A DNA stretch of 64,000 nt, taken from assembly GCF_011007365.1 (NCBI RefSeq), contig NZ_WFKM01000010.1:62001-126000 (forward strand), read 5' to 3'. The stretch's first letter is position 1. The number at the start of each line of letters is the position of its first letter. A program made the position numbers and the translations under genes. The notes beneath the pieces are model-generated. The model worked only from the letters and a program-made list of their open reading frames with translations. It had not been told where the DNA came from and did no database searches. The DNA is from Sphingobacterium sp. xlx-96. Its GTDB lineage: Bacteria; Bacteroidota; Bacteroidia; Sphingobacteriales; Sphingobacteriaceae. Shown piece by piece: positions 54,036 through 63,691 of this stretch.

Positions 54036-55438
54036 TCTTTTATATTTCCAAACTCAATTTCAACCTGTGGAATAGGCATACTGTAAATCTTGGTGAGGTC
54101 ATCAAATGCCAGTATATTAGGCAATTTTGAAAGGGCCAATCTTTTATACGTGAAAAATAATTGGCCTTCTCCAATAAACTCTCTTCTGTACTCTTTTTGT
54201 ATTTCAGCGTCCAATGTTTCTGCAGTTATATTTTCTATAGCCAAAGGAGCGTTGCCTCTATGCGCCCGTAGGGTGTTAAGATATTCGCCCCCCTGCTTAG
54301 GATCTATGGAACACTCTGCTGCTATCAAATAACATTCTGAAAACTTTAAAATAGGAACGAGGTTTGAATAATTAAATTTCACGATACGCATACTATTAGT
54401 CGTGGCTATATCAAACCAATACTTACGAAAATCGGTATTCAATCCTGCGGGATAGATAGCATCTATCGTACTGTTATTTATTGTAAAGGACTGTGCATTT
54501 GTAGTCTGTGTAATCTCTGGAAAATAAGTATCTAAGTATTTGGTCTTAATACCGGGTATATGTATAGAAAACATAAGCTCTTGGGGAAATATGAATTGCG
54601 AGCTAGGTATACCTCCCGTGGCTTCAAATAACTTAAAAAAACCCGAATTGATAACTTCATTTGCTGCTTCTACTGCCATATTGTTATTTCCTTGGTACAA
54701 ATATACCCGTGCTAACAAAGTGGTGACAGCATAGTAATTAAGCCTATAATGCCGATTCTTCAAAAGTTGGTCTTCTAAATCAATGTTTGTAGCATTTGGT
54801 CCAAATGGATCGACCGCTCGAAGTAAGGATTGCGCATTTTTCAGATCAGCAATAATTCGATTTAAGTTTTCTTCTACTGTACTTTGCGGGAAGGGTACAT
54901 TGGTATATTTATCCGCATAGGGTATGCCAGGGCTTCCAAGGCCTAATGAGGGGGGTAAACTAAACAAACGCAATAGATCAAAATGCAACAATGCGCGTAA
55001 GGCCAAAGTTTCGCCTTTTATAATTTGATACCCGTTGCCTCGAAATACCGATTCCTTTTCATCAATCTGGCTCAGTATTATATTAGCGTTTACAATACCT
55101 CTATACTGTTGCTTCCATATTGCGGCCAATGTACTTTCCACATTCGCATTGTCATACTCATATTTAGAAAAGAATTCATAACTGTGACCAGAGGTGCTAC
55201 GCACATTATCGTAGGTCTGAGCCAACACATCGGCAGCACCATAAGTCAAATTGACACCATAGGAATTTTTATCCGTCATTAGGGCATAAATACCTATTAA
55301 CGCATCTCTGAACCCAGCTTGTGACGAAAAAAGCTGCTCCGCTTTCATTTCCGATTTGGGTGTTACATCCAGCCACTTATCACAAGATACTGTCATCAAC
55401 AGTAGTAATGTTAATAGTAAAGAACTTAATATTTTCAT
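54032..55438 (-). CDS. SusD/RagB-family nutrient-binding lipoprotein (locus C)
   Basis: This 468-residue lipoprotein has lipobox TVSC (Cys near residue 19) and starts CDKWLDVTPKSEMKAEQLF. The TPR part includes GETLALRALLHFDLLRLFS and the C-terminal part has LVPILKFSECYLIAAECSI and the ending YSMPIPQVEIEFG. It is closely built like the SusD of locus A (both RagB-like with FDLLR). It lies 101 bases after susC and overlaps the DUF4843 gene by 4 bases. Confidence 0.93.
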   Translation of the reverse strand: MKILSSLLLTLLLLMTVSCDKWLDVTPKSEMKAEQLFSSQAGFRDALIGIYALMTDKNSYGVNLTYGAADVLAQTYDNVRSTSGHSYEFFSKYEYDNANVESTLAAIWKQQYRGIVNANIILSQIDEKESVFRGNGYQIIKGETLALRALLHFDLLRLFSLPPSLGLGSPGIPYADKYTNVPFPQSTVEENLNRIIADLKNAQSLLRAVDPFGPNATNIDLEDQLLKNRHYRLNYYAVTTLLARVYLYQGNNNMAVEAANEVINSGFFKLFEATGGIPSSQFIFPQELMFSIHIPGIKTKYLDTYFPEITQTTNAQSFTINNSTIDAIYPAGLNTDFRKYWFDIATTNSMRIVKFNYSNLVPILKFSECYLIAAECSIDPKQGGEYLNTLRAHRGNAPLAIENITAETLDAEIQKEYRREFIGEGQLFFTYKRLALSKLPNILAFDDLTKIYSMPIPQVEIEFGNIKE

Positions 55439-55539
55439 TTTTATAATTTTAGTTTTAATTGATCATATAGCTCACGGCATATTTATACTTTTTAGCCTTT
55501 GCTCCAAAACACTTTATATAGATAGATCAAACATCCCTA

Positions 55540-58500
55540 CTAAAAAGTGGCTTGTACAGTAAAAGCAATGTGCCTTGCAAATGGATAATCTAACCCTCTC
55601 TCTAGCTTGACCGTTGAGGAACGAAAGATATCGTTTGCGAATAGACTAAACCTCATATTATCAAATTTATATCGTTGTTTGAGTCTATCACTTCTGAGGA
55701 TATAAGATATATTTAGCGATTTTAACTCTACGAGATCATTTTTTTGAACAAACCTAGAAGTAGGTCTAGTAGTAGTTGTATTTGACACGGCTTTAAAAGC
55801 GGCTATATCACCTTCATACTTCCATCTTTCGTAAAATACTCTCCTATCCACATTGTCATTTGGATTTACATTTTCAATACGGTCTACCAAAGTCTGGTTA
55901 TACGTATATCCGCCAAATTGATACCTGAAAATACAGCCCACCTGCAAGCCTTTATACCCCATATTTAAACCAAATGTTCCTTCTAGCGTAGGATCGGTAG
56001 TTGCAAAAGGAATATAATCTGCTGCGCTCCACATTGAAGTTAAACGACCATCTCGGGTCATAAATACTTCCTGACCTGTGGCTGGATCGATTCCCTGAGA
56101 ACGTACGACCCAAAGTGTATTCATGGATTGTCCTTCAAAGTATCTAACCGTTGGTTTATTGCCTACATTCGCATCGGCTGTATTATTATAGCTTTGCAAA
56201 GCATTCGAAATCTTTTTTAGTGTATTCTCATTGCGTACAGCTACACCTTGGATATTAACAAATATTTTCTTCTCCGTATTTCTGTACACTGAACCGCGTA
56301 GTGACAGCTCGAGGCCTTTGTTCTGCACCTCTCCTAAATTTGCTTTATAGGTATTAAATCCTAGCGATGGCGGCATGGTGACATCGGTTAACACATCTTT
56401 GGAATAATCTGAATAATAGTTAAAATATCCGGATATTCTTCCGCTGGCCAATTCAAAGTCAATCCCAACATTTCTTTTATAAGTTTTCTGCCATTGTAGG
56501 TCGGTATTGCCATAAGACTTGGCCACCGTACCTATGTAATCATCGTAAACTACATCGGTGAGGTACCCATAAGTTAGCTGTGCCTGATACGGGTAAAAGT
56601 TTTGACTGCCCGTATAACCGATCGAACCTCTAAGCTTTAGTAAATTGATAAATGTAAAATTCTTTATAAAAGATTCGTTATGCAGATTCCACCCTATTCC
56701 TGATGACCAAAAAGTTCCAAAACGCTTATTGGATCCGAATTGGGAAGACCCATCTAGACGAAAAGCAAAATCAGCAAGGTATTTCCCGTCATAGCTATAA
56801 TTCATATTGGCTAATCCGCCGATAAGTCTACTCGTAGCTTCAACGCCTGTTGGCTTAGAACCGGCCAGATATTCTAACCCCATTCCGACATGGTCCATTC
56901 GATCATTAGGAAAACCTGAAGCTAAGATGGTATAAGAATCAGAGCGAGCTTCCAGGATATTATAATTAGCATTCATAACCATCAAATGCTTATCAAAAGA
57001 TTCCGTATAAGCTATGCCAAACCGTCCTTCATAACGCAAATTTTGTGAAGTTACTTTTTGATAGCTGCCCTTTTTTGTAGCGTTCATAAAATCTATATGA
57101 TCAGCTGGCTTAAAAACGTCCGAAGTCTGTGTTTTCTTATTTAAAGAGAAGTCTCCAGAAAGCCTGATCCTTTTGCCTATGCGCCATTCCAAACCGAAGT
57201 TATTGATAAAATTATCATAAGCACTTTCATCTCTTGTATTTAATATTGTATTATATAAAGGGTTAGGAATAGTCACTTTAGGTGAATTGACCGATTCTAA
57301 TACAAATAATATTTTTTTGACATTTCCCTCGTCGTCATAAGGGGAATAATAGGGATTCAGGTATGCATATTTTTGAAAACTCCCATAGGGAGAATTTTTG
57401 GAGGTGACATTGTCAAAACTTAGATTATTAGAAAATTTTAGATTCTTATAATTATAGGCCAGTCTCACGCCTATTCCTTTTCTGTTACGCGATGAACCTT
57501 TCATCACCCCCTCAGATGGGTTATAAGATAAATCCACGGCATAGCGAATAGCCTGATCTCCGCCCTCTAATGTAAGGGATTGCTTCGAATTTATACCAAG
57601 GGATTTGACCGGTTTTTTTATCCAATCTGTATTTATCCCCTGCTGAACCATTTTTAACCGTTCATTGTAAAGCTCTCTATGCCGCTCGCCAATATAAATG
57701 TAAGGATTGGGATTATAAATACCGGCTAATACCTCATAGTCTAATTTCTCACGCGCATTCAACAGGTTATACCCCGATAAATCTGCAAAGTCAAGATCCA
57801 CACTCCCAGAGTAGTTTATTTTTATCTTCCCACTTTTTGGCGGGTAAGTTGAAATGACAACCACACCATTGGCACCTCGAGAGCCATATATTGCAAGAGC
57901 AGCAGCATCTTTCAGAATAGTAACTCCACTGATACGTTGCGGATCCAGATCATATATTTTTTCGATACTAACTTCGAATCCATCCAACATAAAAGTGGGC
58001 AAATTAGGCTTCCCTTTAAAATTTTCTTCGAGATTGCTAGCTATACTGCTTGATCCTCTGATTTGAAAATCAGGCATCTCATTGGGATTTGACCCCATTT
58101 GGTTATTCTCGATTAGTTTAAAAGAAGGATCTAGTATGTTTAACATAGTTAGCACATTCTGATTGGAAACAGCTCTTAGTTCTGCACCTGAAAAGGAGGA
58201 AGCTGCCCCTGTAAATGTCTGTTTAGATTTCTCAAAGTACCCCGTGTTAACCGTAACCGCGACCTCATCTATCTCATTTTGGATTTCTTTCATCGTAATG
58301 CTTAATACCTTATTGGAGTTGCTTACTTCTACTTCTAAAGGTTCATAACCTATACAATTAAAAATCAAGGCTTTCTCATTAGAAGGAAGTACTATTTCAA
58401 ACGATCCATTAGCTTTAGTAAGCACACGAGAGGAATTATTTTTCACCCTTACTGTCACATCGGCTAAATTGTTCCCTTTTTCATTTTTCACAATTCCAGT

Positions 58501-58869
58501 TATCGAATACGTGTTGGGCCGATAACTTGAAGGGCTATCTCGTTTTATCTTTTCTTTTATGATAACGGTCTTATCCGAAATGACATAATCAAGGGGAAGA
58601 TCTTTCAAACAGTATTCCAAAGCCTGCTCTAACGTCATATTCTTGATATTGACATTTCTTTTAGGAAGAGTCTTCAGCAACTGCGTGTTAATTGTAAAGT
58701 CGTAATTTGACTGTTCGCTTATCTTTGACAAAATAAGCTCTACCGGGGCTTCCCGCATCTGAATATTTAATAGATTTTGCGCTTGGAGCTCTAATTTTGA
58801 GGCTACAATCAAAGCTAATGTCCAAACAAAATAAAGCCACCTCTTTCGAGATGCATAATAGTGTTTCAT
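55540..58869 (-). CDS. SusC/RagA TonB-linked outer-membrane transporter with STN domain (locus C)
   Basis: This 1109-residue protein has a signal peptide (about residues 1-30, ELQA-Q), an STN domain (about 32-110), a carboxypeptidase-regulatory-like domain (about 122-200), a plug (about 205-325, with FMLDGFEVSIEKIYDLDPQ and DAAALAIYGSRGANGV) and a barrel ending in Phe. It parallels the SusC of locus A: IYDLD and SRGANGV motifs and similar length. The gap to FecR is only 40 bases with no hairpin, in contrast to loci A and B. Confidence 0.95.
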   Translation of the reverse strand: MKHYYASRKRWLYFVWTLALIVASKLELQAQNLLNIQMREAPVELILSKISEQSNYDFTINTQLLKTLPKRNVNIKNMTLEQALEYCLKDLPLDYVISDKTVIIKEKIKRDSPSSYRPNTYSITGIVKNEKGNNLADVTVRVKNNSSRVLTKANGSFEIVLPSNEKALIFNCIGYEPLEVEVSNSNKVLSITMKEIQNEIDEVAVTVNTGYFEKSKQTFTGAASSFSGAELRAVSNQNVLTMLNILDPSFKLIENNQMGSNPNEMPDFQIRGSSSIASNLEENFKGKPNLPTFMLDGFEVSIEKIYDLDPQRISGVTILKDAAALAIYGSRGANGVVVISTYPPKSGKIKINYSGSVDLDFADLSGYNLLNAREKLDYEVLAGIYNPNPYIYIGERHRELYNERLKMVQQGINTDWIKKPVKSLGINSKQSLTLEGGDQAIRYAVDLSYNPSEGVMKGSSRNRKGIGVRLAYNYKNLKFSNNLSFDNVTSKNSPYGSFQKYAYLNPYYSPYDDEGNVKKILFVLESVNSPKVTIPNPLYNTILNTRDESAYDNFINNFGLEWRIGKRIRLSGDFSLNKKTQTSDVFKPADHIDFMNATKKGSYQKVTSQNLRYEGRFGIAYTESFDKHLMVMNANYNILEARSDSYTILASGFPNDRMDHVGMGLEYLAGSKPTGVEATSRLIGGLANMNYSYDGKYLADFAFRLDGSSQFGSNKRFGTFWSSGIGWNLHNESFIKNFTFINLLKLRGSIGYTGSQNFYPYQAQLTYGYLTDVVYDDYIGTVAKSYGNTDLQWQKTYKRNVGIDFELASGRISGYFNYYSDYSKDVLTDVTMPPSLGFNTYKANLGEVQNKGLELSLRGSVYRNTEKKIFVNIQGVAVRNENTLKKISNALQSYNNTADANVGNKPTVRYFEGQSMNTLWVVRSQGIDPATGQEVFMTRDGRLTSMWSAADYIPFATTDPTLEGTFGLNMGYKGLQVGCIFRYQFGGYTYNQTLVDRIENVNPNDNVDRRVFYERWKYEGDIAAFKAVSNTTTTRPTSRFVQKNDLVELKSLNISYILRSDRLKQRYKFDNMRFSLFANDIFRSSTVKLERGLDYPFARHIAFTVQATF

Positions 58870-58908
58870 AAAATTATTGGTTAGTTATTAATTACTTATT
58901 ATAGCTTG

Positions 58909-60027
58909 CTAGTACTTCGTGTTTTTCGGTCTCGATACGTAAAGATTTCTGTCTTTTAAGCGTAGATGTACTTTGGCCGAAAGTTCCAACGCTTTTATTG
59001 CAGACAATAGAGGTTTATTTCTACTCAATCTACCGTAAAGAGCAATATCAGAAATATCATCTTCGTAAATTATTTGAATATCGTACCACCTGGAAATATC
59101 TTCCAACACATTCACTAACAATTCGTTTTGAAATACGATCAAACCATCTTTCCAAGCTGCTGCACCTTTTGTATTCCCATCCTTCACCCGTACGCCATCA
59201 TGAAGAATAATTGCTTCTTGCCCAGGTTTCAATCGATATGTCGCATCCGAGTGTGGGATGTTGACAGATACAGCTCCTTCTAGTAAAGTGGTTCGCTCTT
59301 CTACTGAAGATTTATAGCTTTTAATGTTGAATTTAGTGCCGTGAACTTCAACCTCCTGTCCCCGTGTGGCTACAATAAATCTTTTATGTTCATCTTTTTT
59401 GACTTCGAAATAGGCCTCGCCATCCAGAAACACCCTACGCTCACTAAGTCCTTCAAAACTAGCAGGAAAAGACAAGGACGAAGCGGCATTTAGCCATACT
59501 TCTGTGCCATCTTGCAGTGTCATTTTATACTGCCCCCCTCTTGGCGTTTCCAAGACTTGGGTTTTATTAATTTCTAAGATAGACTCGTCTTCCAAAACCT
59601 CCGTTCCATCCGAATACGAAGGTATCAATGCGTCCCATTTTATTTCAGATTGAGGATCACGAAGTGTTATTCGCTCCCCACTGCTGAGCCTTAACGTTGC
59701 TTTATTGCTGCCCGCACCAATTTCAGCTTCTTTCATAGATAGAGATTCGTCATTGACAAAATACGGAGTCATCACAAAACCGATCAAAACGGCTACTGCT
59801 GCGACTGCGGCAATAAGTGACCACCGCTTAATCGAACTAATCTTAGGTTTTATAGGCAACCGTCGACTAATGCTTTTTAAATCTGCTTCTATTTGCTCGG
59901 TACTTCGCGCTAATTCAGGAAAACTGCCAAAGGTCAACCAATCTTCTACAAGCTTTTGTTCATCGGCAGAACATTGCTGGTCTTGGTATCGCTGCAGTAA
60001 CTTTTCAAATTCTTTTCGGTTCATCAT
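58909..60027 (-). CDS. FecR-family anti-sigma factor (locus C)
   Basis: This 372-residue protein has a cytoplasmic sigma-binding part (residues 1-65), one membrane helix (about 67-88), a FecR domain with TPRGGQYKMTLQDGTEVWLNA and RVFLDGEAYFEVKK, and a C-terminal DUF4974 domain (FQNELLVNVLEDISRWYDIQI). It lies 55 bases after the sigma gene. The start could be either of two adjacent ATG codons (60027 or 60024). Confidence 0.94.
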   Translation of the reverse strand: MMNRKEFEKLLQRYQDQQCSADEQKLVEDWLTFGSFPELARSTEQIEADLKSISRRLPIKPKISSIKRWSLIAAVAAVAVLIGFVMTPYFVNDESLSMKEAEIGAGSNKATLRLSSGERITLRDPQSEIKWDALIPSYSDGTEVLEDESILEINKTQVLETPRGGQYKMTLQDGTEVWLNAASSLSFPASFEGLSERRVFLDGEAYFEVKKDEHKRFIVATRGQEVEVHGTKFNIKSYKSSVEERTTLLEGAVSVNIPHSDATYRLKPGQEAIILHDGVRVKDGNTKGAAAWKDGLIVFQNELLVNVLEDISRWYDIQIIYEDDISDIALYGRLSRNKPLLSAIKALELSAKVHLRLKDRNLYVSRPKNTKY

Positions 60028-60082
60028 TGTATAGGCTTACACTGCTTAACATGAATACAATCTCGAAAAGGGGGTGTAGGGG

Positions 60083-60700
60083 TTAAAAGTTTTTGAAAAT
60101 TTTTTCAATGTAGAAAAATGCTATCATAATATGGGCGGTCAATCCGAGCTTTTTCTTTAATATGGATAAAGCATGATGCAAGTGACTTTTTACAGTCTGT
60201 TCAGATAGCCCCAGTTGAATAGCTATTTCTTTCCGGGAGAGCTCAGCTTTCCTGCTAAGTTCAAAAACCATCCGCATCTTGTTGGGGAGCTTATCTATTT
60301 CCTCTTGAATAATATCTGCGAGTTCTTTGTAACGGAGTATGTGGTCCGCATCATATACTTTTTCTTCAACAAACTGATTAAAACTACTTACAAAATCTTC
60401 CGTTACTTTTCGCTTAGCTATTGCGGTTATTATTTTGTTTCGGACGGCACGAAATAAATATCCGGATAAATTATCGGTAAGATCTACCTGTTCCTTACGA
60501 TTCCAAAGCGATAAAAAAACGTCGTGGATGATGTCTTGGGATTCCTCAGCGTCTCCTAGTCTTCGTAAGGCGAAAATATATAAGCCTTTACTATACTTAT
60601 TATATATAGCAGTATAGGCACTATGATCCGCTTTAAAAAGCCTACGCGCTAGCTCTGTATCAAGACAATCTGCGCTCTCTTGGTTAGGAAAAGAATACAT
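60083..60700 (-). CDS. ECF RNA polymerase sigma factor (locus C)
   Basis: This 205-residue sigma-70 family protein has region 2 with SQDIIHDVFLSLWNRKEQ (about residues 55-72) and region 4 with LSRKEIAIQLGLSEQTVKSHL (about 158-178). Its promoter lies at 60708-60738. It should activate locus C on release from FecR. It resembles the locus A sigma factor in the region LPNKMRMVFELSRKAELS (locus A: LPDKMRLVFEMSRKLNLS), consistent with paralogous loci. Confidence 0.94.
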   Translation of the reverse strand: MYSFPNQESADCLDTELARRLFKADHSAYTAIYNKYSKGLYIFALRRLGDAEESQDIIHDVFLSLWNRKEQVDLTDNLSGYLFRAVRNKIITAIAKRKVTEDFVSSFNQFVEEKVYDADHILRYKELADIIQEEIDKLPNKMRMVFELSRKAELSRKEIAIQLGLSEQTVKSHLHHALSILKKKLGLTAHIMIAFFYIEKIFKNF

Positions 60701-60707
60701 ATCAGTG

Positions 60708-60738
60708 CAATATTAGGTAAAAAATAAAAAATCACCAA
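60708..60738 (-). promoter_or_regulatory. Housekeeping promoter of the locus C sigma gene
   Basis: On the minus strand TTG (60736-60738) and TAATATTG (60708-60715) are 20 bases apart; the -7 element has one mismatch to TAnnTTTG. The ATG at 60700 follows after 7 bases, so the leader would be very short or absent. Confidence 0.55.
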
Positions 60739-60870
60739 GCATGATAAGTCTTCATCTACTCATTGCATAGTTTGGATAAATCAACCATTGCATTGTTATG
60801 AAATAGTAGATCTACCCAAACTATTGCTGATAGGTTAAAAAGATTGTTAAAGAGCCTAACCTATGGTCTT

Positions 60871-63651
60871 CTAATCCTCCAATCCCTTACTCCACCATGT
60901 AGGCGCACGCTTTCCTTTCAGAAAATAATCAAAATACTGTAACATACGCTCGGCATAGTCTTTTCGGTTTACTTCTTTAGCCAAATTATGATTTTCTCCA
61001 GGATAAGAGAGCAAGACAGATGGTTTTTTCAATTTCCTCAACCCCTGATAAAGCTCAATACCCTGGGTATAATCAACAGCACCATCTTTATCATTATGCA
61101 TCAGCAACAATGGCGTATTAATCTTTTCAAGATGAAATACAGGCGAGTTATTATAATACGGGTCCATCATCTGCCAATAAGGCTTAGTTAGTCTAGCTTG
61201 ATTAGCTTCAAAAATAGCTTGATTACTTCCTCCCGTATTCCAATAAATCAAATTATACATAGAAATAAGGTTAGTAACAGGAGCTCCCGCAGATGCCGCT
61301 TTAAAAAGGTTACTCTGCGTTATCAAAAAAGCAGTTTGATACCCGCCCCAAGAGTGGCCTTGTAATCCAACATTATCAGCATCTACAATTCCAGTTGCTA
61401 TTGCAGATTTCACCGCTGGTACTACACAAGCCACAGCCGAATTCCCGGGATCATCAAGACGATATTTAATATCAGGCATCAGTACCGCATACCCCTGACT
61501 CGTATAAACAGAACTATTAAATCCACCACCCGGATAATAAGGCAATGCGAATTCATTCATACCATCAGAAAGACGCTCATATATATACGTAATAGTAGGA
61601 TACGATTGTCCTTCTTTATACCCAGCCGGCAAAAACAAAGCAGCTTGAAGTGTATCTCCGTGATCACTCACATAGTCAATCAATCGAACACCCGCAGACC
61701 ATGCAAACTTATTTCTATTGGGTATATTTTGCGTTAGTCGTTTTAATCCGGACAACCGTCTATCAGCACTGGTATATACATCCCGTGGATCAGTAGAGGT
61801 TTCTCGCGTCAGGAAATAACGGTTGGTTAATTTTGACTTCCTCAAACTACCGTACTTAGCATCATCCATAAAAAGTAGTTCGAGCTTCTCACTACCAGAA
61901 GGTAACAATGCCACACCGCTCTTTTTAGATCTTTCATCACGCACTAGAAAATATTGGTCTTTTGACAAATCAATACCCACATCTTCTACATAAATATTTT
62001 CCCAACTCGCTACTTTAAGCTTGCTTTCCTCAAAATTCGGTGTTATTCTTTGGCTTTTACTATTACTAACATTAACTTTCCACAGGTCATAATTATCCCT
62101 GATAAAAACAAATCTACCATCAGCCGACCAACCTATAAATGGCGTAGGTGGAGACTGAACGTTATGATCACGCGAGTTATCTACGAAAGTAGTAGACAAT
62201 GCTGAAGTTAAATTAATCGTATGTTTAGTTTTGACATCATAAGAAAAATAATCACCATTTTCATAATAAACCAAATGAGATCCTACAGGAGAAATCTTAA
62301 TACCAACACTCCCTGTCAAATAATACTTATGTTTCAAAAGATGGGTTTTACCCCCTATCAAGTCAATTACAGAAATATCTGCATAAGACTGTCCAGACAT
62401 GCTAGCTTCATAATCATACGGCCCCTTATCCACCTCAACAGCAAATTGTTGATTGGGAGACAAATATATAGTCTTGAATGTAGTATCCCCTATTGCGGAC
62501 AATTTAGCGGTATTGGTATCATATCGATACAATATGGATCTCTTATCCCCCTTTGCAAACATCACTTTACGTTGTGACTGTAAAATGGTATCTTGCCAAT
62601 TCCAAATCACAACATTCGACACATCAGCAGCAGCAGGGGCGGTTGGCGGTTGTGCTCCAGCAGCAGTTGACTTTGCCGCTATGTTATCTGTGGACTTGCT
62701 AGAAGCTTTTGGTATACATCCAAAAAATAGAAATCTTTTATCTTTTGAAAGATACGGTATAAAATGCGGAGATATAGCCTTGCCCTTTCCTAATTCTTTA
62801 GCGATATTAACCAATACACTAACTTCCCACAACGATTCTTTATTATTACGTACGAGAATAATGTCATGTTGAGTTCCAATATTTTTGACTTTGGTCGTCT
62901 TCATGCCCGTCAATGCCCTCCCATCGTCAGACCATTTCAAATGAGAATACTCCGCTCGTCCTACATCCAGTGAATGAGTTACACCATTATTCAATTGCAT
63001 CAGATACAAACCGTTACCTTGTGCACCATTGGCATCTATTGTATAAGCTATGACATCGCCTTTAACGCTAAATGAATAAGTATATACATTACCAATAGCA
63101 TACTGCTTCTTAGTTTTTGTATTATAGAGAATTAAGTCACTACCCTTACCCCCACCTGCTACTTTCGTATTTTTATTAGCATCCACTATTTTTATCGCCA
63201 CCCACGGATTATTGGGATTGCTCGAAAATTCAAAATTTGACACTAAATCATAATACACTTTAGCAGAATCCTTCAAGTTGATTAACCATAATCTTGGATA
63301 ACTAGGTTTCTTAGCTTTAGAATTGCTTTCCATAGTCTTAAAATCCGGAAAAGTATAAAAGCCAACATAGTCCGATGATGGAGAAAATTTTAAATCTGAA
63401 TAATATCCACCTAGATTATATACATATTTGGTGGTATCTGAAGTATGTTGAAGGATAAGCTTGAGATTCCCCTTAAGAGGTCCCATTACCGAAGAAAACC
63501 ACTGCCCATCTGCAGAAAAATCAGTCTTCTCAGTACGCACGTGCACCAATGACGAAATATTATCCCAATTAAGAGCCTGTTTATTTTGCGCTAGAGCATA
63601 ATTATTCATAGCTATATACATAGCTATGAATAATGTAAAATAGAATTTCAT
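60871..63651 (-). CDS. S9-family prolyl oligopeptidase-like peptidase
   Basis: This 926-residue exported protein has a signal peptide (about residues 1-21, YALA-Q), a long beta-propeller-like region (about 30-640) and a C-terminal alpha/beta hydrolase peptidase domain. The catalytic triad is Ser near 767 (GLQGHSWGGYQ), Asp near 856 (HNDKDGAVDY) and His near 888 (YPGENHNLAKE). A Pro/Ala-rich linker (PPTAPAAADV) lies in the propeller region near residue 340. It should cleave short peptides in the periplasm. It probably ends a transcription unit entering from beyond the window. Confidence 0.93.
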   Translation of the reverse strand: MKFYFTLFIAMYIAMNNYALAQNKQALNWDNISSLVHVRTEKTDFSADGQWFSSVMGPLKGNLKLILQHTSDTTKYVYNLGGYYSDLKFSPSSDYVGFYTFPDFKTMESNSKAKKPSYPRLWLINLKDSAKVYYDLVSNFEFSSNPNNPWVAIKIVDANKNTKVAGGGKGSDLILYNTKTKKQYAIGNVYTYSFSVKGDVIAYTIDANGAQGNGLYLMQLNNGVTHSLDVGRAEYSHLKWSDDGRALTGMKTTKVKNIGTQHDIILVRNNKESLWEVSVLVNIAKELGKGKAISPHFIPYLSKDKRFLFFGCIPKASSKSTDNIAAKSTAAGAQPPTAPAAADVSNVVIWNWQDTILQSQRKVMFAKGDKRSILYRYDTNTAKLSAIGDTTFKTIYLSPNQQFAVEVDKGPYDYEASMSGQSYADISVIDLIGGKTHLLKHKYYLTGSVGIKISPVGSHLVYYENGDYFSYDVKTKHTINLTSALSTTFVDNSRDHNVQSPPTPFIGWSADGRFVFIRDNYDLWKVNVSNSKSQRITPNFEESKLKVASWENIYVEDVGIDLSKDQYFLVRDERSKKSGVALLPSGSEKLELLFMDDAKYGSLRKSKLTNRYFLTRETSTDPRDVYTSADRRLSGLKRLTQNIPNRNKFAWSAGVRLIDYVSDHGDTLQAALFLPAGYKEGQSYPTITYIYERLSDGMNEFALPYYPGGGFNSSVYTSQGYAVLMPDIKYRLDDPGNSAVACVVPAVKSAIATGIVDADNVGLQGHSWGGYQTAFLITQSNLFKAASAGAPVTNLISMYNLIYWNTGGSNQAIFEANQARLTKPYWQMMDPYYNNSPVFHLEKINTPLLLMHNDKDGAVDYTQGIELYQGLRKLKKPSVLLSYPGENHNLAKEVNRKDYAERMLQYFDYFLKGKRAPTWWSKGLED

Positions 63652-63691
63652 TATTTAACTAAATAAGAATATTTAATCGAAGAAGATTTAA

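Noticed and set aside
25256..60738. Naming the three SusC/SusD clusters polysaccharide utilization loci
   Set aside because: No glycoside hydrolase, polysaccharide lyase, carbohydrate esterase of a clear family or sulfatase is present, apart from one F5/8C domain and one generic esterase; the SusC/SusD pair alone does not show carbohydrate use.
60767..60824. Nine-base inverted repeat ATAGTTTGG and CCAAACTAT downstream of the S9 peptidase gene
   Set aside because: The 40-base loop and lack of a T-run do not fit a terminator; function unclear.
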